Shown in pieces: positions 1 to 10,450 of a stretch of DNA of 64,000 bases; position 1 is the stretch's first letter; each line of letters starts with the position of its first letter. The DNA comes from Aspidapion aeneum (Eukaryota; Arthropoda; Insecta; Coleoptera; Brentidae), in the NCBI GenBank assembly GCA_963576565.1, contig OY755039.1:142297369-142361368 (forward strand), in the 5' to 3' direction. Position numbers and translations under genes: made by a program. The notes under the pieces were generated by a model. The model was given only the letters and a program-made list of their open reading frames with translations, had not been told where the DNA came from and did not search any database.

Positions 1-642
1 GCCATTGAGATTCTGTGGTAATTCAAAGGGTCCAATTATGTGATCGTCGAGAATACCCGCCCATATGTTTATTTTAAATCTGTGCTGAAACTTTCCCTCT
101 TGGATTGTGTGGGGGTTCTCCTCAGCCCATGTATGGGTGTTGTGAAAATTTAAAATTCCATCACGGGTAAACGTACACTCGTCTGTTGCCAAAATACTGC
201 GGAGGAAAATTGGATTTTCCTCGATTTTGTGCAAAAACCATCGGCAAAATGCCAACCTTTTTGGATAATCCGCAGGTGTCAATGCCTGGACTCGTTGAAC
301 ATGGTAAGGATAGAGCAGATTACCACATAGAATCCTGTGTACGGATGTATGAGATAGGCCAACTTGCCGGGCTAGAACTCGCGTACTAATAGCAGGATTA
401 GCCTCTACAATTCCTAAAACTCGTTCTTCTTCTTGCACTGGTATCTCTCTGTCTCTTCCATGAATCCGCGGTTGAACTTGCCCTGTGTCAATGAGTCTTT
501 GACATTCTTGCACTATTGTTCTCGCGTCGGGATGTCTCCGTTGAGGAAATCTTTCTCGATAAACGCGACTTGCTAAGTTCGAATTTCTACGCGCTTCCCC
601 ATACACTAGCAACATATCTACGTATTCTCCGTTAGTGAACAT
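1..642 (-). CDS. Transposase, DUF4817 helix-turn-helix type, N-terminal 214 codons (partial)
   Basis: The reading frame is open without a stop from the ATG at 642 down to base 1 (214 codons) and is cut by the window edge. It starts MFTNGEYVDMLLVYGEARRN, the typical start of insect DUF4817/mariner-like transposases. It continues with an HTH region rich in Arg (RERFPQRRHPDARTIV), then a second HTH-like segment (STRVLARQVGLSHTSVHRIL) and LYPYHVQRVQALTPADYPKR. The motif ILATDECTF places the first catalytic Asp of the DDE/D nuclease at about residue 154. The other two acidic residues would lie beyond the edge. Such proteins bind the terminal repeats and catalyse cut-and-paste transposition. The frame has no frameshift, so this copy is either young or one of the rarer intact ones. 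Confidence 0.85.
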   Translation of the reverse strand, partial: MFTNGEYVDMLLVYGEARRNSNLASRVYRERFPQRRHPDARTIVQECQRLIDTGQVQPRIHGRDREIPVQEEERVLGIVEANPAISTRVLARQVGLSHTSVHRILCGNLLYPYHVQRVQALTPADYPKRLAFCRWFLHKIEENPIFLRSILATDECTFTRDGILNFHNTHTWAEENPHTIQEGKFQHRFKINIWAGILDDHIIGPFELPQNLNG

Positions 643-1411
643 TTTGAATTTTTTTATCAAATATGAACATGCGCACTGAAAGCTAAGAGTAAAGTCACAC
701 TTATTCGCGCACGACAAAACAAAAACTAATGCGGCGTTTAGATTTTGACCATGTCTCTTGCCCATTGCCGAATTTGCTAGTAGGAGGGATAATTTCCCCG
801 TCTTTCCTAAAATATTTCCGCGAAAATAAGTGTTTACATGAATGTCCATCTCTTTGAGGCAAGGTCTTGACGATACCCCTGTTTTGACAGTGAGTTCGAT
901 AAATGACTGAACAGCGCGGTACATGATCTCTATCTCGCTTCTATGCACCTTATTCAAAAGAGAGAAAAAGGTGATCGGGTGATGAACCGAACCGAAGCCG
1001 TCGCGTACGGTCAAGGGGAATCACACAGTGCGTTTCGTTTCACACGTTCACCTTTAAGGTGAGCAACGTGAGCCAGTGACCCTGGGGTAAGATACGTTGC
1101 CAAGTTTATTTCGATTATCAAAATGCCAGTTCATTTTTTTTAGTGATTTTTTTATTTTGTTAGTTTGTAATTTTGCGGTCTGAATTTTCTTTAGATTTAT
1201 TGAAAATTGAACTGATTGCAACTTATCGTGGCCAGTTTTTCTCTGAGTGAAATGGTTTTGCCGCAAATTCAATTCAAAGTTTCTAGATTCAAAGTCATTT
1301 AGACAAAAAACTATTGATTTTTGACCCCTATATTATATGAACTTTTTTTCTTATTTTGACCTTCCCTATCACCTATTAACAGGTCTACATTAGGATCGTT
1401 TACACCCTGTA
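1..1411 (-). mobile_element. Mariner/Tc1-related DNA transposon, 5' part (runs off the left edge)
   Basis: The minus-strand transposase starting at 642 continues past base 1. On its upstream side the DNA runs to about 1411, where the plus strand reads TACACCCTGTATA. Read outward on the minus strand this is TATACAGGGTGTAAACGATC, which resembles the TACAGGGTGT termini common on insect mariner-like repeats and is preceded by a TA. I infer this is the outer terminus. The roughly 770 bases between terminus and start codon hold no other recognisable gene. The opposite terminus lies outside the window. Confidence 0.6.
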
Positions 1412-1462
1412 TAATATATCCAAATATGTCAACAGACAGCATACAGGGACTCTACCTTATAC

Positions 1463-1750
1463 CAAATATCCCAAATGCACAACGTCTTGGAAAGCTTATA
1501 GCTTCTTAAGTCCGCTTAAATAACTACAAGTAGAAAGTATAAGTAAACTGCAACAAGTATTTACAGTTTTTAAATAAATTTATTCCGAAAAATCACTACA
1601 AATGTAAAAACTAAACCATTGAAGAATAACAATACTTAAAAACACATGTCACCATAGCGCTCTAAACAAATCGTGGCGTTCCAAATGACGCGCTGTCACC
1701 TCTCACGCCGCTTCGGCCATAGAGTTACCAGGCAACCTATCATCTACAGA
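1463..1750. repeat. Dispersed repeat, copy 1 (inverted partner at 29510-29805)
   Basis: About 290 bases match the reverse complement of 29510-29805 with scattered differences. Shared landmarks are ATGACGCGCTGTCACCTCTC near 1685 and AGAGTTACCAGGCAACCTAT near 1722. A short piece (GAGTTACCAGGCAA) also occurs near 24214. The apparent ORF starting at 1673 translates this repeat and is not a gene. Confidence 0.7.
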
Positions 1751-3819
1751 CCTCGGGCAAGGACTATACATATATCAGCACGGTTCGTAAGGAAACGGTT
1801 GCCTGGTGACTCGGGTGACATGGCGGTCGTTACGTCACTGCTACGTCATAATTATCCAAGGAAGCAGCAGTTGCATAGCGGGTTTGGACATTTTGCGAGA
1901 ATTTTTTTACACTTGATTTTTTTTTGGCTTTGTAATTGTTTTAATAACATTTCTGTGGTTGCTATACATTTAATAAAGACTATAACTAAGATAATTGGAT
2001 CCATGATGGATCTGAAATCTTCCTAGCTTTTTTGTAAATATCTCGAAACTAAAGCTCTTACAAAGTTTTTGGGTACAACACAAGTTACACTGTTCTACAA
2101 AAAAACTTTTTTCTGACTATATCTGGTACAGTGGGGGCAATTCTTCAAAATTTGAAATAATTTGAAATAATCTGACGAAATTTGAAACAACAGAATTTAG
2201 GTGTAAATCTTGACAACACTGCAATTTCAGCTTTGTGTAAAACGTCTTACACCACACGGTAATGGGCCAAGTTAGGAAATTATGAAAACCCCAAAAATTT
2301 AACATATGCGGGAAAATTTAATCTAAAACCTACCTTGAAACTCGGCTACTGATAATCCACAAGTTCTTGATAAATTGTATTTTTCCGAGCACCTCATCAT
2401 ACAACGGTTTTTCTATCTGGCAAATTTGACAACTGTCAGTCAAAGATCACCAAGGGGACTGTCAGTTACGAAATACTATGTTGCCAATTCATTGTTTCCA
2501 AGTGAAACCAATAAAGGTACCGTTCACAAGTTGGATTCACTTTTTAAATATGTTGTTAAAATATTTTTACGAAAAACTCTTACAACGTAACGTGCAGGGT
2601 GGTACCTAAGGGGGGATCAATTTCCCCCCGATATTTTTAGGAATAAAAAGTAATCAAATATTTAGTAGTGATAATAATAGTAGAGATATGGATAATTCGC
2701 ATTTTTTACGGCGGAATTGATTCTGATTTTTGAGATGTTTGCTTATAATAGCTGAAAACATGCTCAAACTAAAGTTTGGTTAAGTATTTTGTTTTCTAAA
2801 AAATTTAAATCTTAAAGGTATTTTTTTATACCTAAATGCATGGAGAGTGGAAAAAAATTTTGTTTTCTAAATCTCATAATTTTATTCATAAACATTTGTG
2901 TGTTTTAAATAATATTACTTGACTTGACTGCAAAATCAATCCAAGATTTGAGCAGCTGCTAAAAAATTGTTTTTCTTTGTCGTGTTTTTGAACTTGATTT
3001 TAAAATAAATTTGAATGAAAAAGGATGCTTGGCTGACTTATTTTTTAGCCACTCATAGGTAGGAAGGCTATTGGGGACCGTCAAAAAATACCTTTTTATT
3101 TTTGCTCAAAATAAGTTTGGGCCAAAAAAATCAAAATGGCTGTCTGTCTTTATTCATAGTTCTTTTAAAAATAAAACCAAATAATTTAAATAATTAGTCA
3201 CTTTGTCTGCAAGTTTAGTGAAAATTTTTACTTGGTTTTATTTTTATGTTTAAAAAAAAACAAATTCAATTTTTTTTACCCTTATTATATTTGTTATAAT
3301 CAAAACCTTAAAAACTATTTTATTTTTTTTATTACTTTTTCAAATTAGGTAGCTATTCAATGAACCTACAGAGTAAATAATTTTGCACTGGAATTTATTC
3401 TTTAGCTTTTTAACTATTTCTTCAATTTCAATATATTTTATTTATAGTATCTAGGGTTTTAAACCCGTTATATTTTGTTTGTGTATTTTATTCCGGGATT
3501 AACATTAATATTGATAAAGGTACACAATTGACAGGGTGCAAAATTTTTTGCCGACTTTTTTGGACGATAGCTTTTCTAAAAGGTTCGATGTCATCACATT
3601 TCGTGCATTTCCTAATAAAAAAAGCAAATTTTGCATTTTTTTTATCAAACCAAACCTCACCTTTGTCGATTGATGGCAAACTTATCCTAACCTGTTAATT
3701 CAACTCTGGTTAATTGATCGAAAACGTGACCTAACCGGTCCATTGGACACTTTTTTTTTGGTGGAAAAGGGGCGTGTATGGACAGGTAATGATAAGTTTG
3801 CGATCAATTGAAGGGGCGA
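1751..3819. other. AT-rich DNA, nothing recognised
   Basis: The stretch is long-run AT-rich with homopolymers. Short open frames at 2117-2305, 2375-2590 and 3488-3679 have no recognisable motif and low-complexity composition. I see no gene. Confidence 0.5.
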
Positions 3820-4245
3820 CGGACGAAACATCGAAACACAAAATGTCGAAAGTACAAAATGTCGAAGAAACAAAAATACTAATAGTTGAAAAATTTTAAA
3901 GACAGAAAATAAAACCTAACCAGATCGGGTTAGATTGGTATACGAAATAAAAAAAAAGCAAACCTAATCCGGTTGGGTAATTATAATTTCAAAAAAACTA
4001 ACTTGACCAGAGCAGGTTAGTTTGTTTTGTATAATAACCTAACCAGGTCAGGTTTAAAATCTAACCTGACCTGGATAGGTGAAAATTATAAAAAAAAACT
4101 AACCGTTTCTAGTTACTTAATTACACTGAATCTAACCTGACCAGATCGTAATATGTTATTAGGTTTTATTTCGCATTTCGATATATTTTTTTTGACATTT
4201 TGTAATTTCGATATTTTGTAATTTCGACATTTTGTAATTCTTCTT
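3820..4245. repeat. Foldback (long inverted repeat) element with internal AACCTGACC motifs
   Basis: The left arm carries ACAAAATGTCGAA twice (about 3838-3866). The right arm carries the complement, TTCGACATTTTGT-like copies, at about 4190-4235. Between them the motif family CTAACCTGACC/GGTCAGGTT occurs on both strands at least six times (about 3915-4145). The fold is imperfect and no target duplication was found. Confidence 0.6.
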
Positions 4246-5049
4246 CATTCGCACACACAGTTTCCAATAGAATCTACATTTATTTTTATTTTAATATTTA
4301 TTTTTATCCTTATAAACCCAACAGTAACGTCTTTTAGACGAAAATTGTTCGTAGCACCCCTGTAATCTTCCGCCGGCGGCGACTGTAGCAAGTATTTCTG
4401 ATTACCCTATCCAAAACCTCATGGGCCGTCACTGAATAACAGCAGTTTCTATATGGGAGGACCCCCCAGAATAAAAAACTATATACGTGCCTAGCTTTGA
4501 TAAGAAAAGTAAAAAAATAATCACCACTTCAATAATTTGACCAGTATCCCACTTAGTCAGATTTTTCTGGCAGATTTTAAAGAAATAATTTGACATTCCC
4601 TTAAAAATCCGTTCAAATATAACGGTGGCAACAGCGTAGAGCTAATTTTGTAGCGACCCTTCCACGACATGCAGTTAGTCCCTCTTTGTTAATTTTACCG
4701 TGAAAAACAAAGAAAGAAAGTAAACTTAGCTGACCTCATAAAGAAAACGAATAGGAATCATAAATTTAAAAGAAATGTGACGAAATGTGACGAAATCTGA
4801 CATTTCAGTTTGTGTGGTTAATGGTTATCTGCTTTGAATTTATTTACAATTTTTAAATTAAAAATTTTTAATAAATTAGTCGTTTTTAATTAAAAAAATA
4901 TATTATATCGTGAAGCTACATCTATCAAAAAGTGGGAAATGGCCTTTTAGGTAAGTTTTTAAGTTTAAAATTGCCTTTTATACGAGAAATCTTAAGCGCC
5001 AGATTATGTCACATTTTTTCAAATTTCGTCAAATTTTTTGAAATGTAAA
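4246..5049. other. No gene recognised
   Basis: AT-rich intergenic DNA. No open frame with recognisable domains and no paired terminal repeats were seen. Confidence 0.45.
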
Positions 5050-5375
5050 GAATTGACCCCAGTAAGTCAAATACATGTCAAATATAACAGTTGGCATGTG
5101 GTACATGGCGGGTAATTTGAATTCAAAATAAGGAATGCTAAATCTTGAAGATTTTAACCTTTTAATCATGTTGCTTCCTTACAAACCTTTGGTGGAATAT
5201 CGGGATGGTGTCTGAGAATATTTCACTGAAGTTTTGCGGAAATCTGTAGTGCCATTTTGAAAATACCATAAAAAAACCTCTGACCTCCCATAAGACCCAA
5301 TGTAAAATTCAGCCCCGGGAGAACAGCTGATTTTTTCAGGGTCGTGGCCTCTATTTTTCTGTTGGCCTTGGCTTT
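5050..5375. repeat. Dispersed repeat, copy 1 (inverted partner at 25980-26320)
   Basis: About 320 bases match the reverse complement of 25980-26320. Shared landmarks are AAATACATGTCAAATATAAC, TAAGGAATGCTAAATCTTGA, AATCTGTAGTGCCATTTT and GGGTCGTGGCCTCTATTTTT. Both copies have drifted and have no coding frame. The element class is unknown. Confidence 0.75.
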
Positions 5376-6939
5376 ATGTACCACTGGACACATTTGTTTT
5401 CTGTGTCTTTCAAAAACATATTCACCACAAATATAGCAAAAACTGTTTGGGTTCTTACGTCACTTATAACGTGACGACATTTTCTCGGACATTTACCACA
5501 CTTCACAACTTTCTATAAGAACGAAATAGATGAAATTAACCATATTATAATCTATAATCTTTGATTAACCCCATCGAACAACAACAACAACGTTGCTAGA
5601 GAGCGCCCACGGATCCCCTTGCAAAAGATTGGATGAAAGTCCCTATCCGCTTGCTCACCCCACTCGCTATCACTTCGAATGGTCCTCTCTCCAACTTATC
5701 CTACTGCCAAGTAGCCAAAGTTGTATCGAAATTTTGAATAAAGAGCTGCCTGAAAGGCTTAAGACATCGGTCTTCCCAAAAAGGGACTGTTGCTGGGGGA
5801 GTCAAAAGGGGAAGGATAAAGGTTTTGGGGCTAGGAAGGATTGGAATAGAGGTGAAGGAAAAGACCTACACAAGTAGCTGTAGGCGTGGTCGTTTGTATC
5901 TGTGTCTGATCCGAGGATCGTAGTCAGAAGCTTGTCGTACCAGTAATAACCCCATCGATATTGTTATATTAAGTTTTGTACACTGCAATGCGCACTGGAT
6001 TAGAAGTACCGCCTCCTCCTTGTCAAAAGTCGTGCTATTATTGGTAGATCCTTCCCTTTGTCGCTCCCATTGTGTTTTGAGGATTATAATAATCCCCAAA
6101 ATATGGTTTTAGGTATCTCCCGGTTACTAATTATTATCCTAGATAATTGCATTTTAATCAGAGTAATTTTTACCTGAATGTTCCCATAAAATACTGAATA
6201 TCTCAAAATCTGTGCCTCTTAAAGCAATTTGAATTAAAGATTCTGTTTTAGAACCATTAACTGCCATTTAGGATCAAACATCAGTACCCCAGAAAAAAAT
6301 ATCGTGAAGAACAGTGGTATTATATTTAGTCTGCAAAAAAGAGGTGAAGGAGCGCTTCACCTGCGTCATTAGGTGAGCCGCTACTGCCCCTTACCCCCCT
6401 CGAGCGTTACATTAATTTAAGAACGGTCCCTTAGTCATGTGGATCTGGATTTAAAGACTTTTTGTTCAATTGTTCAAGTAGGTAGGTGCGGAGAGTGGAC
6501 TTTTACTCATCTCACGAACTTAAGCGTAGTCATGATGCCCCAAATGGCCCTAGGGCATTTCGCTCATGGGAATCAAATCCGTTTTTAATGAGAAAAAGCC
6601 TGGAGAATCATTTTTTAGAAAATAGGAGAAACAAATGGATTCATGACGGATCTGATACCTTCCTTGCCCAAATCCACTCTATATCGGCCTTGAAAACAGT
6701 TTTTATCCAACTGCAGCACGGCGAAAGCAAGGGTATTGTTTTACAATTAGGATATGTATGTAAATATGTATAGATGTGTCACGCTAGAGGCTAAACGGCT
6801 GAACCGATTTTGACAAGCTAGTGATCCCGAAGTTGCTATAGGCTATATTTTTTTAAACAGGAATCAACATGGCGGTCTTCCATTTTGTCACATGATGTAA
6901 ATTATCTAAATTTCAGGCGAATTTAATGAAATTCCTTCA
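5376..6939. other. No gene recognised
   Basis: Small frames at 5593-5877, 5866-6099 and 6486-6773 show no domain signature. The segment near 6780-6850 (AAACGGCTGAACCGATTTTG) resembles phrases common in arthropod interspersed repeats, but no element boundaries could be placed. Confidence 0.4.
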
Positions 6940-7440
6940 AATAACCTATTACAAATGTTTTCTAATATGCTGTAATAACTTTTTAGTCCTCCCTGCTCCC
7001 ACCTATCTCCCCTCCTGTCATTCCCCCTACCCTATTGAAAAACTATATGAGCATAATTTTATCAAATATAGGGCGAATTCAAAAATTGTTTCTGCATACG
7101 CTTTCAGATTTTTTTTCCAACACCATTTTACTAGTCCCCCCCCCCGTCACTCCCTCTCTGCTCCCCGCCCTCCTTAATAATAATAGTTGTAGCTATAACT
7201 TGCACAAATATAAAGCGATTTCAAACGTTCTTTTTGAACACGCTTTAAGACTTTTTTCCAACATCATTTTACTAGTTTCCACCTCCCTCTCCCTCTCTTC
7301 TCTCCACCCTCCTTATTAGTAATAGTTGTAGTTATACCTTTCACAAATATAGAGCGATTACAAAAATTCTTTCTGCACACGCTTTAAGATTTTTTTGGAC
7401 ACCATTTTACTAGTTCCCTCCTCCCTCTCTCCTAACACAG
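6940..7440. repeat. Tandem repeat, unit about 140 bp, roughly 3.3 units
   Basis: The phrase CACAAATATA.AGCGATT recurs at about 7059 (diverged), 7203 and 7342. Each copy is followed by CACGCTTTAAGA, CATTTTACTAGT and a pyrimidine-rich CCTCCCTCTC tract. The spacing is about 140 bases and the units are diverged. Confidence 0.75.
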
Positions 7441-7572
7441 GTAGCACTGTTCGCGTCCGTAAAAAATCCAGACGTACTTTTTGGGTAAAGCTAAGTGAAT
7501 GGTAAATGGCTTTTTATAAGGCTGAATAAAAATTAAACCAAAAAGTTGAAAAAAAAATTAAATAAAAAAAAT

Positions 7573-7758
7573 ACCCAACTACTAAATTTACTTGTAACTA
7601 CTAGTGCCCTTTGGGCATCAAAGCAAAAAGTTGAAGCATGTCGTACATTATTATAGGTATACCCACGGATCACCTAACAAATAAGGTGATCCGTGGTATA
7701 CCTATCAATTTTGTACCCAACTGCGACTAGTAGTTACAAGAAAATTTAGCAGTTGGGT
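7573..7758. mobile_element. Foldback MITE, 186 bp
   Basis: The left arm starts ACCCAACTACTAAATTTACT and the right arm is its reverse complement with few changes (arms of about 33 bp). The centre folds separately as a near-perfect hairpin: GGTATACCCACGGATCACCT pairs with AGGTGATCCGTGGTATACC across AACAAATA. No coding frame is present and the target duplication is unclear. Confidence 0.75.
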
Positions 7759-8090
7759 GTTTTTTTTAATTATTATTTTTTATTTATAAATATCTAAGGG
7801 CCGCTTTATCAATGGAGGGGTAACTCGTCGTTTTAGCTAGCCCTGGGTTAACTTTAACATTAGGGTTAAGCCGCGAGTAAAAATAGAAAAGTGTTTTTCC
7901 ACCAATTTTAACTCAGAGCTCCGAAACTCGTAGGTTGGCAAAGGTGATAAACGGCCATCTAAGTTTTCCCTTCTTATTTAATAGTCTGTGGTATTTTTGA
8001 CATTTTGTGCTTTCAATCATGTTTGTATTTTTGGTTTTGGGTGTTTCGTTAAAAAAAATTATTTGGCAAATACTTGTTTACCTTCTTCAG
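7759..8090. other. No gene recognised
   Basis: Spacer between two MITEs. No recognisable feature except the 7-bp target-duplication copy TCTTCAG at 8084-8090. Confidence 0.4.
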
Positions 8091-8240
8091 CATGGGCGCA
8101 GCCAGGGGGGCTGGGGGTCCAGCCCTCCCCAAGCCTAAGATTTTTTCCATATTTTCCACGTATTTCATGAATAATTACAAAAATACATGGGGTCTCGCCC
8201 TTTCCCCCCCACCCATGACACATTCGTGGGTGCGCTACTG
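8091..8240. mobile_element. hAT-type MITE, 150 bp, with 7-bp target duplication
   Basis: The left end is CATGGGCGCAGCCAGGGGGG and the right end, read inward, is CAGTAGCGCACCCACG. Both ends have G/C runs inside the terminus. TCTTCAG flanks both sides (8084-8090 and 8241-8247), consistent with the 7-8 bp duplications made by hAT transposases. It is non-coding. Confidence 0.65.
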
Positions 8241-8540
8241 TCTTCAGTTCACAGTGTTACTGAGGTCTTAAAAAAACTAAGGCTGTTTTGGAGTTTGGGA
8301 CACCTTAGAGAAACCATTTTGAGTAACTTTGAAATCGAACCTACTTCTTCCCGGTTGTAAAGCAGTTTTGTTTTTAAATTTAATTTGCCGGTTAGCCCGA
8401 CTGGCACCCGGCATAGCGTAAAAAAACTGCCCTAATCAAGAAGAATAGCTCGTAGAACATGTACGCCAAATTTGATTCAAATCGGTTTAGTATAATTGTA
8501 AAAATACTATTTATGATGATAATAAACAAACATTTTTTAA

Positions 8541-8770
8541 AAGTGTAAACTTCTTTAGGCGCGTTTAGCAGTTTTTGTGGGTAGTGAATTGAACTGAGCC
8601 GTCAGGCTCGGATATGTAACGCTCATTCGGGTGAAGGAGGCTCGAGTCGACTAACTGTGAGAGAAACATTCAGCGAGCGATATGATGATGCAGATGAAGG
8701 ACAGTATTATGAATTTCGTCTTGTTGAAGTTTACACTTCTGCCGTGTGGTGTTAAGCACACACAATTTTT
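8541..8770. mobile_element. MITE with palindromic AAGTGTAAACTTC termini, copy 1
   Basis: The left end is AAGTGTAAACTTC at 8541 and the complementary right end GAAGTTTACACTTC ends at 8739. Similarity to the second copy (33411-33690) continues through a tail, TGCCGTGTGGT..AAGCACACAC, to about 8770. Interior landmarks are GAGCCGTCAGGCTCGG and TTCAGCGAGCGATATGATGA. This copy lacks about 50 bp found in copy 2. Confidence 0.75.
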
Positions 8771-9105
8771 TATTTCTACAAGGTAATCTCTAGCGCACGT
8801 GTTTTTACTATAATTATGTCAAGTGGTATGTTGTAATGCACAAAAAATAGTTGAACAAAACATTGCTCAAACTTCCTGGCAAACATTTTGGTATACCTAG
8901 GTAACCGTTATATAAGTAATGCTGATAGATAAGAAGTTGATAAGGCCAAATAAACAGATAGGTTTACCTTAACCATACTGGTAAGTATGGTAGGACCACG
9001 GATATGGGATCACTCAACAAAGTAGGACCCCTTTACCGCCTTTAAAAAGCTCCGTTTACACTCCGTCTTCTTAGTCTATTCAGAAAGTAAGTCGCTTTTA
9101 AGCAA
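8771..9105. other. No gene recognised
   Basis: Intergenic AT-rich DNA with no recognisable ORF or repeat structure. Confidence 0.4.
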
Positions 9106-10450
9106 ATCTGAGGGCACGGCAGTACCATGTTTTCTTGAAACATTTCAGCCCATATTTGACCTATCTAAAACTCTACTTCGGAATGAGCTATGAATCTCAA
9201 ACTTTGCGCAGTCGTAGATCTTCATAAAGTTAACAACCCGTCCAAGTATCATGGACTTGCATAAGGTAGAAAAGTAGTTACGAAATTGCAAAAAACATCG
9301 AAATTGCCACTCACTCACTCACTCATGTATAGATCATCAAAATTCTACTGTACTTCCAGACATGCTAGAAAGCTGAAATTTGGCAGACTGTTAAAAATTA
9401 TAACCAAACCATTGGAAAAAATTAAAAACCGCATAAGTCTTAAGTATTGTTCATACTCGTCTTAGTCTTTTGTTTTTGATTAGTCTTTGTCCTTTGATTA
9501 GTCTTACCTGTCTTAAACAAAATCGGCTGTTCATACTCGTCTTTTATTTTTGATTAGTCTTAGTCATAACCCACTGAAAAAAGAATTCAATTTCAATAAA
9601 GAGGCCTTATTTAAAAGTCATTTTCTACACAAAACAATCTTATTTAACCTAATCTGTGCACGAAACACAGACACGAAAGAACAAAAGCGAAAGAAAAAAC
9701 AAATAAAATGTTGAGGTTATGTTGAGATTTTCTGTTAAAAACATGATTAATGGCGGTAAATTCAAAATTTCGGCCGCGCGCTTGCGCTCTTCGGACGCCC
9801 TGTAAAAAAACAACAAATATCAGCTGATGTCTGTCACTCGTCGTAGTCGTTGTCCTAAGGATTGAAAGTTGGCAACTCTGAAGACAAAGACTAATCAAAA
9901 ACAAAAGCAAAAGCATTGTATGAACACTCCCATATGAAACAGTGGTTCTAACTTTTTTATGACAAGACATATGACTAAACCAAGACAAAAGACTAGACAA
10001 AAGACGAGTATGAACGATCCAATTTACTTCCCTCCCCTATACCTGTAGAATTAAGTAAAAGTAACATTGCGCACTTCCAGAGATGCTTGAGACCTGAACT
10101 TTGACAGACTGATAGGAATTATGACAAAACTATAGGAAAAAATATAAAAACCCCAAAATTATAATTTACGTCCCTCCCGTATAAATGTAAAGTAATGTAT
10201 AAGTAACATTGTCAACTTCCAGAAACGCTAGAAAGCTGAGCTTTGGAAGGCCGATAGAGACTATGATAAAATCATCAACATCCCAGAATTCTAATTTACT
10301 TCCTTGCCCTATAAATGTATAAAATTATGTAAAAGTAACACTGCCCACTTCCACAAAAGCTAAAGAGCTGAGCTTTTTAAGACTGAAAGGCACTATGATA
10401 AAACTATAAGTAGGAAAAAGTTTAAAAACACCAACATTTTAATTTACTTC
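9106..10450 (-). mobile_element. Helentron-like non-autonomous element (HINE), copy A, interrupted at 9444-10021
   Basis: This is the reverse-orientation relative of 30512-31492 and 46803-47823. Its hairpin-bearing end lies at 9106-9122 (ATCTGAGGGCACGGCAG). Inside are diverged tandem units of about 125-140 bp, recognisable by TTCCAGA..TGCTAGAAAGCTGA and the AATTTACTTCCCTCCC phrase. Internal minisatellite plus terminal hairpin, without coding capacity, is the architecture of Helentron-associated interspersed elements. The class assignment is inference. A TTAA-flanked element has inserted inside a tandem unit. Confidence 0.6.
9444..10021 (+). mobile_element. TTAA-flanked element (piggyBac-type MITE), copy 1, 578 bp
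   Basis: Imperfect terminal inverted repeats share the core GTTCATACTCGTCTT. TTAA lies directly outside the left end (9440-9443). The right flank has lost three bases of the expected TTAA. Two further copies are at 21905-22487 (opposite orientation) and 34188-34755. Subterminal DNA is full of AGTCTTTTGTTTTTGATTAG phrases. It is inserted in the tandem units of HINE copy A, so it is younger than that element. The open frame at 9644-10000 is a by-product. Confidence 0.7.

Noticed and set aside
1673..2026. 117-codon frame with Arg-rich N-terminus
   Set aside because: It translates a dispersed repeat also present inverted at 29510-29805, where the frame is not kept.
3838..4235. Region with short regularly spaced motifs considered as CRISPR-like
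   Set aside because: Motifs are diverged, occur on both strands and form an overall inverted repeat; the context is an animal genome.
9644..10000. 118-codon frame (also its counterpart at 22044-22313)
   Set aside because: It falls inside the TTAA-flanked element, is not conserved as a frame among the three copies and has no domain.
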